Shown one piece after another: positions 54,706 to 63,189 of a stretch of 64,000 bases of DNA. The notes beneath the pieces are model-generated. The model did no database searches. It saw nothing but the letters and a program-made list of their open reading frames with translations, and was not told the origin of the DNA. Location of the stretch: contig JAUKUA010000005.1 in NCBI GenBank assembly GCA_030549175.1, forward strand, positions 62,001 through 126,000, given 5' to 3'. A program made the position numbers and the translations under genes. This stretch comes from Lasiosphaeris hirsuta (taxonomy: Eukaryota; Ascomycota; Sordariomycetes; Sordariales; Lasiosphaeriaceae). Positions within the stretch are counted from its first letter, which is position 1. Each line of letters starts with the position of its first letter.

Positions 54706-56073
54706 ATGCCCACGCCTACTTCACAGTCGAATCCCGCATTTCGGGTCCACGCGGGGACGACTCGGGCAGCACCAGCGGCCAGCCATTCAACCGTGAGCCG
54801 TGTTTCCGGGACGGGCAAGAGCGATGACATCGTTTCGCCTTTGCCTCCACCTCCTCCTTCAGCGTTGCGCCCCTCGAGACACACGACCCTGGTATCAAAA
54901 ACATCGGATCGACGCCTGCTCGTGGATCTGACGGGCGCCGATGACGATGCAGTCCTTGCGACACGCCCAAGAGCGCCCTCCACTCCTCGAAAGACTCCCA
55001 AGCGCCTGGCCGAGCGGGACTCGGGCGAAGATGTCAGGATTGTTGGCGAGGCAGCAGTGATACGAAATCGAATCAACGAGACACCCACCAAGCGCCCCAG
55101 GTTTACCTTCTCTCCGCGGACCGTTCGTACAGCAAGCGCCATCAAGACTCCGCCCCGGCCAGCAATCACAGCCACAGAGATCGGTGATTGGGTTTCCAAA
55201 GTGAAAGATGCGGGCCCCGAGACGCCTTCGCGCATCGTCCGGAGACCAACCATGCTCGAGCAGCTTCCTCCCACGCCACCGGGCAGGAACCAACCCGCTA
55301 CACCACCATCCCGCGGCAGCAGTAGCTTCCATGGCCCCAGCTCGGTACTTAGCCAGCCGTTTTTCTCTCCTGTCTCTACTCTCAGCTTCGCCCCGCGGAG
55401 ACGCGATGGTTCGTCTCCATCACCGCTCTCGCGCAGACGGGACAAGAAGAAGCCCATCTACTTCAGAGACTCCGACTTGGACGAAGATGATAAAGGGTAT
55501 AATTATGATAACCAAATCGATGCCGATGCTCTCTACGAGAGAGCCCTGGATAACTGGTACCATGAAGCGCAGGAGACGAGCCCTGAGGCTGTTGGCGACA
55601 GGGCCCGCCCCGAAAACGCAAATACCAACGGCAGCGGCAGCGGCAGTGGCAACGGCAACGGGAAAGGGAACGGCGCAGAGCAAGCTGCCAGACCTGAAAA
55701 CTTCATCAGAAGACGGCCAGTCTCACTCGCCGAAGTCTGGACCCTCCCGCTCAACGACAGAGGGGAGCCGCCCTTCCCGACACTCGGCCCTGATTGTCGG
55801 GTCTGCAGGAGACCCACCACCTTCCGCCACGTCAGCACCAACAACCCTAACGGTAACGCCCTACGGCCGTACTACGTCTGTTGTTCCTGCGATGCCTTCC
55901 TCACGTGGGCCGATCGGAGGGGGATAAGCGCGGAGAACGCCAGGTGCCATTGCGGCGAGCCCAGCCGCCAGGACCGCGTCGGCAAGAATCCCCGGGGCGA
56001 GAAGATACTGAGACCGGGAACTCCCTTTTGGACGTGTTGGCAGAAGCGGTGCGATTTTTTTGCCTATGGATGA
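54706..56073 (+). CDS. GRF-type zinc-finger protein with long disordered N-terminus
   Basis: Single exon, 455 aa. The first 330 residues are low-complexity (Pro, Ser, Thr, Arg) with short conserved islands such as LLVDLTGADDDAV and a Gly-Ser/Gly-Asn repeat (about 310-325), so mostly disordered. The C-terminal 100 residues carry two zinc-ribbon-like units: a CRVC pair followed by YYVCCSCDAF, then CHCGEP with PFWTCWQKRCDFFAYG. The second unit matches the GRF zinc finger (C-x-C, then Gly-x-x-Phe, then C-x-x-x-x-Cys-x-Phe-Phe), which binds single-stranded nucleic acid in proteins such as APE2, TOP3A and NEIL3. Nuclear nucleic-acid binding is therefore likely. No catalytic domain is present. Confidence 0.8.
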   Translation: MPTPTSQSNPAFRVHAGTTRAAPAASHSTVSRVSGTGKSDDIVSPLPPPPPSALRPSRHTTLVSKTSDRRLLVDLTGADDDAVLATRPRAPSTPRKTPKRLAERDSGEDVRIVGEAAVIRNRINETPTKRPRFTFSPRTVRTASAIKTPPRPAITATEIGDWVSKVKDAGPETPSRIVRRPTMLEQLPPTPPGRNQPATPPSRGSSSFHGPSSVLSQPFFSPVSTLSFAPRRRDGSSPSPLSRRRDKKKPIYFRDSDLDEDDKGYNYDNQIDADALYERALDNWYHEAQETSPEAVGDRARPENANTNGSGSGSGNGNGKGNGAEQAARPENFIRRRPVSLAEVWTLPLNDRGEPPFPTLGPDCRVCRRPTTFRHVSTNNPNGNALRPYYVCCSCDAFLTWADRRGISAENARCHCGEPSRQDRVGKNPRGEKILRPGTPFWTCWQKRCDFFAYG

Positions 56074-56640
56074 TGATCGCTCGCTCTACTTTGTATCTTT
56101 TCTTTTATCACCCTCTAGCGATACTACTGGCGATCTTGAGCGGTCCAGGCTGTATTTTAAACGAGATATCCCTACCTCATTGACGATTTGTTTCGTGTCC
56201 TCATTACTGTTACACAAACCTACCTAGATGTACCGAGGTGAAGAATTAACCTTTCAATTGGTAATTCCCTTACCCTCTGATGGCTTAGTAGCGGGGCAAA
56301 CGATGTTACGAACCTATGAGTCTGGTTAAAGTTTGAGAATGGTTTTCCCTTTTTTTAACCCTGGTTGAATCATAGCGTCGCCCGGCTCAGTTACCCACCC
56401 AAGTTATCAGCTGAGATAATAGTAGATAACGATCAGTATTGGGACTTGCTAGAGCGGTACCCTTGCATTCGCTATCTCGGCACTCTTCTAGTGTAGGGTT
56501 AGGGCTATGTATGGAAAAAATCTAGACCCTCAGCCCCTAACCCTCAACGCCTTCAATAAGTCCACACCGCCTTTGACCCCTCCATGCCAGCTAGCCTGCA
56601 TGCCAATTAACCACCACTTGCAAGGCCAGCCAGCCAGGTG
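56074..56640. other. Intergenic, nothing recognised
   Basis: About 570 bases behind the GRF gene, leading into the dispersed repeat. Confidence 0.4.
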
Positions 56641-56783
56641 CGGCCCCGCGCCTGGCACTGACCACCTGGGCCAGTGCTCCAGCCCACCACCTATTTCCCA
56701 CTTGTAGATGCAGATCCATCACCAAGATCTTGTATCTACTCTAGAGAGCAGATTGCAATACAACACATTGCCACTCCAACAAA
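56641..56783 (+). repeat. Dispersed repeat, copy A
   Basis: Shares with 61283-61424 the block GTGCTCCAGCCCACCACC-TATTTC and, 80 bases on, CAATACAACACATTGCCACT-CCAACAAA, with looser similarity between and before (CCGCGCCTG). Copy A overlaps the start of the LINE-like ORF, so the repeat is probably the 5' part of that element. Confidence 0.75.
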
Positions 56784-57355
56784 TCTTCCAAGTCCTACAA
56801 CCCCACCACCCTCAATTAGAATACACAATCGCGGCCCCGGGTAGGGCGTGTAGGTGGTGCGTTAAGCGAGGGATTGAGTGCACGAACGTGCGAGTCTCGA
56901 GCAGGACGCCGCGGGGGTCCAAGGACGAGCCTCCGGCCCAGCCCGGGGTGTTTAACCTCACCCAGGCCGGCAATCCTAAGTACCTTAAGGTCAAGGTCCG
57001 GAAGAAACCCCCCCGGGAGCTCAAGCTGCCGAGGAGATGGCTCGCGGCCCTCCTCGCTGAGAGGACCGGGCACGGGGACTTCAAGGCGTACCACGAACGG
57101 ATGGGTCACGATCCGGGGACGTGGGAAGGCACCTGTGGGAGGTGTGGGCTGACTAAGGCCCCCGGGTACCTCTTGAAGTGCAAGCACAGCGCGGCGGCAC
57201 TGGCGAAGGCGTTACCAGTAGGGATGTGGGCGCCTAGGATCCTAACCTCGAGCTTGAAGAAGATGCTGGCCGCGTTCGGGGCGTTCATGGCGGCAAAGGA
57301 AGAACTGGAAAAGGGGGAAGAAAATACCCCAGGCGAGGACGAAGAAGCGGAGTAG
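56708..57355 (+). CDS. LINE (Tad1-like) derived ORF, 215 aa
   Basis: One open frame of 215 codons. The centre reads LPRRWLAALLAERTGHGDFK-AYHERMGHD and TCGRCGLTKAPGYLLKCKHS. This matches the C-terminal region of fungal non-LTR retrotransposon polyproteins, after the RNase H, where ARTGHGDFxxYHxRF is followed by a zinc knuckle CxCG..K.P.H.F.C. The front part has an extra Cys pair (CRWCVKRGIEC) and a Lys-rich stretch; the end is acidic. No reverse transcriptase or endonuclease is present, so this is a truncated or repurposed piece. It is unbroken, unlike the other transposon remains here. It could be a domesticated fragment or simply a young truncated copy. Confidence 0.6.
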   Translation: MQIHHQDLVSTLESRLQYNTLPLQQIFQVLQPHHPQLEYTIAAPGRACRWCVKRGIECTNVRVSSRTPRGSKDEPPAQPGVFNLTQAGNPKYLKVKVRKKPPRELKLPRRWLAALLAERTGHGDFKAYHERMGHDPGTWEGTCGRCGLTKAPGYLLKCKHSAAALAKALPVGMWAPRILTSSLKKMLAAFGAFMAAKEELEKGEENTPGEDEEAE

Positions 57356-59020
57356 GCGGCGGCCCACGGCCGCGAGGCAACTTGAAACGCATGTGTGTTT
57401 TCCTCCTTGGGTCAAAGGGGGCTTTTCTCTACGGAGTTTTTTACGTACCTTGGCTGGCGGGAGAGTTGTGAGGGTTGGCGAGGCCCTCAAATGGCAACAG
57501 GGGCATGTATTAGGCTAGGATTTCGGAAGGTGGATCTCCTTGGGTTAGTCAGCTGTTGTCGGGGCCCCGGCCCCGGCACGCCCGACTGGGCATGGCAGAA
57601 TTCTTGGTGGCGTGGCAGAATTCCTTTTTATTCATACATAACCCTAACTCTGCACTGGAGGAGCTGGGATAGCGAAAGCGAGGGTGCCGCTCTAGCAAGT
57701 CCCTTATTAGTATTTCCGTCCGCATCGCAAAGGGAGACAAAATAGCCGTCCTTTAGCTCCAGGGTTTCAGTTATTTTATACGTCAGAAATAGGCCGTTAG
57801 CGTATTGAACAGGTGGAATCGCGGCCGTCGTGCCGCGCGAACCAAGCACACCCACAGAAGGCCTTTCCATGGCTCCCTTGTTGGATCGAATAGAGTGGCG
57901 TTCAAAACGAAGGAAATGGGGCCACGTACCAGAAACATTCGTGGACTTTTTGGCGCGCAGTAGGCCACGGGTGCGATAATCGGCAACAATCTACGGTTCG
58001 AAACGGCGACGGCGACAAAGACACATGATTTTCGACAATTCAATCCATCACAACAATTGTCACTCAATCGATCAAGGGGGCGGGGCTTTCGCGGTCGCCA
58101 TACGGCCTCACTTTTGGTGGCGAAGGAGGTGGTTGATTGAAAGAAAAATCTACGAAGGCCCGGTAACGCGACTCCCAAGTGCGCTATCTTCTAAAGGTCT
58201 ACAGCCGGTGTTAGTACTAACAGATACTACTCAAGTGGCATGGTGTCCATCGTAGTATAGGTTCCCTCACGTCCTTAATACATACGGCGGCCAGAGATGA
58301 CATGGTCCGTGTTAAGGCGCTACCTATGGTAATCAGCGTCCCCTCACAATGTCGGTTCCCTCTTGATCCTTAGAGACCCGATAAGGCCTGGTCACGACCA
58401 CCTGTCACCACTGAAGCTAGACTCCGGAGAACATCGGGGCTTAGGTCTTCCAAAGGGGTGACTACGATAACCGGGAGGTTCCTGATTGAAAGCCCAGCAT
58501 GACTGTTTGACGTTGGTCCTCAGCCGCTTCTACAACTGAGACCACGACACTGAGGTTGTTTGGCTTATCCATGACAAATCTGAAGTCTGATGACAGTGCC
58601 TACCGCTGATCTATCCGCTGAGTGGTTCAGCATCGCCCTTGCGTGGCACTAGAGTCCCGTCGCAACCCGTAATTGTGCCTGTGGCTCTTGTTGCCCTGAG
58701 AGTGACGCTCTGATGGATCTGAAGCCCAGTAGCGCTGCCGCCTCACGTGCACTCGTGAACCATCACGAGATACTCCACATATTGGATGTTGTTCCTGTGT
58801 CACCTTAGGGGAGCTCCAGCGGTGCGACAACTACTCATTCAAGGATTTACCTCTATCAAACTATCTATAGCGTGCATCTTTTCATCGACATATACTTGAG
58901 ATAACTCTATTTAAGAGCTATCTAATGGTATAACTACCGTAGTAGTGCACGTTGTGGGTGTGGAAAGATAGGTAGTTGAAGATGGAGATAAAAAAGGAAA
59001 AAAGGAAAAAAGGATGAAAA
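57356..59020. other. Gene-free interval
   Basis: About 1.7 kb. It has a short duplicated CATGGCAGAATTC / CGTGGCAGAATTC (57591-57627) and a GC-rich part (57800-58200) with a long minus-strand frame that has no family look. The part at 58260-58830 is of even composition, full of stops in all frames. Probably repeat remains. Confidence 0.4.
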
Positions 59021-59290
59021 GTGTCACGACCTGAACCCAGCCCAAATGTGGGGCAGGTGCATGACGCGGGGAACCCGAGCACGTGAGCATCCCAGCCCAG
59101 GGCCTCCGTGAGTCTTGGCACCCCTATGTACAGAGGCCAGGGACAGAGCAGAAGCTAAGGGCCTCTGTCGCGACAACCTCTGTGAGGCGCAGAGGCTACA
59201 GCCACAGAGGCAGTATAAGTTACGAGGTATTTCTCTCGTATCTTATATAGTATAAGTAGCTGTTAGATACCTTGGAGCGCGAGTAATTAT
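59021..59290 (+). mobile_element. LTR-like fragment
   Basis: It begins TGTCACGACCTGAACCC, a start seen in fungal Ty3/Gypsy LTRs. Repeated CAGAGGC/GCCTCTGT inverted pairs and a TATA-containing stretch (TATATAGTATAAG, 59251-59264) follow. I cannot find the matching end or a target-site duplication, so it is a solo or truncated LTR at best. Confidence 0.4.
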
Positions 59291-59845
59291 ATGCTAGGCT
59301 CTGATTTTTACTGCAGGAGCCTCTCCTCCGACGCAAGCGCGGCCGACAACATCCTCACGTATCTGAACTTTAATATGGTTTCCAGAGCCCCTTTCGCAGT
59401 CGGCTACGGCATTGGGATTCCGGGCCTGCCTGCATCAGACATAATCACGAGGCTGCTGATCGAGTCATTGCAGAGACAAACATTACTGCCGATCCATCGT
59501 ACAAGACAATCAGCAGCGACTTCCAACACTTTTGGAGGGACCTCTGGAAGCTAACCGCTTATTTGACCACCAGGGTGCATGATGATCCTTGCTGCTACAG
59601 TGCCTGCGACACCATTGACAATGTGGATCCAGAGGTCATTACCATCAACGCTCAGGCAAGTACTCACTCCGCCATTCCACTCCATTCCGCCAGCGCACCA
59701 TCATATCCTTTCAGGTGCTAACATACTCCCAGGCTGCTGCTGATGTGTTGTCGAGGCTCGCGGTTAACGGCACAACCTTGACTCCCAAGCTCCGTGCCAC
59801 AAACAATCCGGCGTGGGTGCGAATCCGGCGTAGGAATATAAAATG
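59290..59845 (+). pseudogene. Gene fragment with a GC..AG-type intron
   Basis: Readable pieces: SSDASAADNILTYLNFNM and VGYGIGIPGLPA; then, in another frame, CIRHNHEAADRVIAETNITA, DFQHFWRDLWKLTAYLTTRV, and DNVDPEVITINAQ ending at CAG-GCAAGT. An acceptor TCCCAG at about 59727-59732 then gives AAADVLSRLAVNGTTLTPKL and a stop at 59845. The coding pieces are clear, but the front is missing and one frame change is unexplained. The LTR-like piece directly upstream may have cut it. Family unknown. Confidence 0.45.
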
Positions 59846-60264
59846 ACTTTCGCTCCAAGTCGATCAGACGCGCAGTTTGATGACGGGGACAAATATTTAG
59901 CATGTCATCAAGATGGTGAAGGTGCGCTATCATTGGCGGCTTGCGGGAAGCCAGAAAAATCCTATAGCTATGCCCCGCCGAAGCTTTTAGGGCTATGGCC
60001 ACTAAAGCGATCCTGAAAAGTATAGATGGTAGGGAAGAACTCCCAAAGACGTAACTAAGCCCGAACGGAAAAGGAAACTTTGTGTGCACAGATTCGCCGC
60101 AGATTACCCGGTTGTTTTCTCCTTCCCTCGCGTCGAACTCACCCTCCCTCAGTCACCCTAATCAGAGCATTGCCCCACTTAAAAAAGAATCAATAGGGTT
60201 TGAGCATGGAGACGATTAAGCTTCTCATTTTGCGATTCCCCACCGGCATATGTGTCGACTGGTC
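59846..60264. other. Intergenic, nothing recognised
   Basis: About 420 bases; 3' flanks of the fragment and of the kinase remnant. Confidence 0.4.
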
Positions 60265-61140
60265 TCAGCTCGCTGCATCGTCAGAAGACGGGATACTAGT
60301 TCTACACTCCGCTATCTCTTTCTTCCGCCGTGTCGAATCTGGGTCCGCGTCAGACCGCTTACGCTTTGAGATGCTATTGCCCCCCTCGCCGCCGGCGACT
60401 AGCTTCTGAGGACTAGCAGCGACGACGGGAGGCTGCAGGAACCCACGTGTAGGATCCGGCACGAGGATTTTCGGCGTGGACCGGTCGTACGCTTCCTGCT
60501 CGTCGATGTAGCGACCCGTCGCGAGTATGCGACGAGACGGGTCGAGCGTCCGCACGGGCGGGCGTCGCCAGTTGAGCGTGGGCCGGCCGGCGCGGATCCT
60601 GTCTTCGGCGGACGTAAACCCGCCGATGAGGTCTATCTTGCGGCCGTCGTCGAGCGTCACCACGTCGGAGGGCAGGGTGGGCTGAGGAGCTCTGCGGATG
60701 GCGCAAGAACCAGGAGGACGCGGAGGGTTGGTGGGGTTGCGGCGCTGGTGGACCCATTCCATCAGCTCGGCGTAGATGACGGAAACGCCCGTGTCCAGCT
60801 CGACGCGCGGGTGCTTGATCCACGACCCCGGGGCACCGCGGAGGATGGTCTTCTCGTCGAGGGCCGGGAGGGAGTACGGCTTCGTGAAGGCAGGGTCGCG
60901 GGTGACGAGGGTATAGACCAGGGCGATGACGCCCTTGATGTCGTCGCGAGCCGGGTCGACGTCGTCGGCGGTGTCGGCGAAGTTGAAGTCGAAGAGGAGG
61001 ATCTCGTCGGGGTTGTCCGGGTGCACAAAGACGTTGCGGTCGGCCAGGTCTTGGTGGTGGATGCCGTAGAAGTAGGAGTGTATGTAGTTAGGTGTAGGTG
61101 CGAGATGTTGAGGGTAAAGGTTAGGTGAAGGCGGAACCAT
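60265..61140 (-). pseudogene. Protein-kinase-like C-lobe without N-lobe
   Basis: The minus-strand frame (291 codons from ATG 61140) starts almost inside the catalytic loop: HHQDLADRNVFVHP stands for HRDL..N, and LLFDFNFAD for the DFG strand (Asn in place of Gly). Then come DDIKGVIALVYTLVTRD and a Pro/Arg-rich tail ending in basic patches (KRKRSD, RRKKE). The glycine loop, catalytic Lys and C-helix are absent. About 140 bases upstream lies copy B of the dispersed repeat, so the front was probably lost to, or displaced by, that insertion. It could be expressed only as a truncated, inactive protein. Confidence 0.65.
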
Positions 61141-61282
61141 TTGCTTTTGAAAGACGGGGACCAATTTTTATGTATGGGACCAATTCTGGGCTCGCTTGGC
61201 TAGAATTGAATTGTCCATGCTGCGGTGCAGCCTTCCCGAAATGTGTTGGGAGTGGGGCACTCACAGGCGCATAGGCACACAG

Positions 61283-61424
61283 GGTGCCGCGCCTGCACAA
61301 GCCAATAGGCCTGTGCTCCAGCCCACCACCTATTTCTCGCGCAGGTGCAAGACCACTTCCTGGATCTTACACCTACTCTCCGTAGCAGATAGTAGCAATA
61401 CAACACATTGCCACTCCAACAAAA
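61283..61424 (+). repeat. Dispersed repeat, copy B
   Basis: Second copy of the repeat at 56641-56783, same orientation, here without a following LINE-like ORF; GAGCCAATCCT duplications follow at 61449-61470. It lies just upstream of the N-lobe-less kinase frame. Confidence 0.75.
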
Positions 61425-61848
61425 TGGCTCTTAGGTTGAGCAAGCCTGAGCCAATCCTGAGCCAATCCTGAGCCGGGCCTGAGCCAGGGTGAGCAATGTC
61501 ACGTGAGCGAGGTACGAAAAGGGAAACTTCGTGTGCCCAGATTCGTTGCATAAAACAGGAAATTTCCTAAGCCCAGATTCGTCTAAGATAACCATGCTAT
61601 AATTCACTAGAAGGACCGGCCCTCTACTAGCCGATACGAAGTCTCAAACATTAGGTCGAAGTGTTGGTATCATAATTACGCGCTCCTTCAGTATTGTTTT
61701 AATGCTTAATATTTATTATATATCTCCAAGTCAGGGGGTCCTCGTTTCAATAGTAAGTACTAAACTTGTTCATATATCGTAAACGGGAAGGAGAACTACA
61801 TAGGAGAACCTATTTAATACCTCAATTAGGTACTTGGAATACCAACGA
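61425..61848. other. Intergenic, nothing recognised
   Basis: About 420 bases, AT-rich at 61670-61800. Confidence 0.4.
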
Positions 61849-62205
61849 TCACGCTGTAAGACTAGTAGTCGCGGCAGGCGTGCAGAACGACTGCGGGCAA
61901 TTACAACTAGTCTCGCACGTTGTGAAGAGAGTGCAGTCGGACACGTAGGGTAGAACACTGGCGATGGTGTTTGTAACGGGAGGCTGAGTCGTGCATGGCG
62001 GACGTGTGGCCGGACGTCCGCAGGAGCAGGTTATGCAGTGGTCGATGGAGCGATAGACGGTCGAGACTTTGTAGGGGCCGGTAGTTGAGCATGCGACTTG
62101 GGGAAGCTGGGTGGTGCGTGTGATTGTGCCGATATCGCTTTGAGAAGTCTGGGCGGCGAGGGTGAATGCCGCGCCGACAGCGAGTGTGGCAAGTAGTTGA
62201 ACCAT
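61849..62205 (-). CDS. Small secreted cysteine-rich protein (ten Cys)
   Basis: Single exon, 118 aa. Signal peptide MVQLLATLAVGAAFTLAAQ. The mature part has ten cysteines, arranged as single Cys, then CITCSC, a Cys, a Cys, and CETSCNCPQSFC near the end, an even number fitting five disulfides. It is Thr/Ser-rich (possible O-glycosylation). No family recognised; it looks like the Thr/Cys-rich secreted proteins of plant-associated or saprotrophic ascomycetes. A TATATA element lies about 77 bases upstream of the ATG at 62205. Confidence 0.8.
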   Translation of the reverse strand: MVQLLATLAVGAAFTLAAQTSQSDIGTITRTTQLPQVACSTTGPYKVSTVYRSIDHCITCSCGRPATRPPCTTQPPVTNTIASVLPYVSDCTLFTTCETSCNCPQSFCTPAATTSLTA

Positions 62206-62281
62206 CCTATTGTGCTCAAAAGCGTCACAGGAGACATCAAGTTCTAAACACGATGGAGATCAGCTAGGGGGCATCACCTCC

Positions 62282-62288
62282 TATATAC
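62282..62288 (-). promoter_or_regulatory. TATA box of the ten-Cys secreted protein gene
   Basis: GTATATA on the minus strand about 77 bases before the ATG at 62205. Confidence 0.45.
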
Positions 62289-63189
62289 AACGTATCTGCT
62301 CCAGGATTTGCTGCGGGGTAGGCCATCAAGGAAGCCTGTTACCACATGCGGCGTTGACGAGTCTAATGTGGATAAATAAATATATCCGTAGCCGATAGTT
62401 CGGGTATGACTGGGAAGCAAATTCTATGTTTAGTAGTGTCGCTGAGAGGCTTGTCGCCACAAGGTATCCGCGTCGAGGCACCTAGCCGAGGCAAGTGAGG
62501 ATTTCTTATTGCTTATGTCGATTCGTACCTACAAGCTCTTCACACATGCGTTGCCCGTATCATACCGGTTGGGTTACAATGCGTTAGTAACTCTAGATCT
62601 CTGTTATTGAATACCTGACGTATGGGTTGACGAATCGATTTTATGGGGCATAGAAGTTTTGTTTGGGTTTCCGGAGGTTCTGGCATTCAAGCTAAAGTGT
62701 CTTTGACCCTCGAGTCTGTTGCAGGGTACAGGTATTTCTTGCCGGTACGATAACGAGGGATGGCCTAGGGTCATGCATGATAGGTCCCTGTACTAATTCG
62801 CAGGGGAGGAGGAATATAAGCGATTCTGTACTATGATCAGCTGCAATGTCGTGGAGGAGAATGGGAAGGGGAAACCGAGGCGGGAGAGCTGGAGGTTGGG
62901 GGGGGGGGGGGGGGGGGAGCTGGAAAAAGGGAATGAAAATTGTAATAAGTCTGGGGTGTGTAAAAGATGTGCGGGTTCCAATAATAATTCATTGTGAATT
63001 TAGTTCAACACTCGGGGTGAGGGGAAGCTTCAGTAGGTGGGTTCCAGCTGTGGGCCAGCTTCGTTGTTCATGGGTAGCTGCTTAGACTGACTAGGTGGCT
63101 ATGTGGACATGGTGGGGGCCGAGCGTGTGGCTCAATACCGAGCATGATGCCGGGCATGAAATTGCAGCTATTTCCGAAGCCAAGCCACC
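62289..63189. other. Intergenic with poly-G run
   Basis: About 900 bases between the Cys-rich protein gene and the 3' end of the terpene-synthase-like gene. It holds a run of 20 G at 62898-62917; no gene seen. Confidence 0.45.
62898..62917 (+). repeat. Poly-G run of 20
   Basis: Uninterrupted G20. Confidence 0.95.

Noticed and set aside
57783..58178. 131-codon minus-strand ORF in the gene-free interval
   Set aside because: Arg/Pro/Ser-rich, no family resemblance, no supporting promoter or splice pattern.
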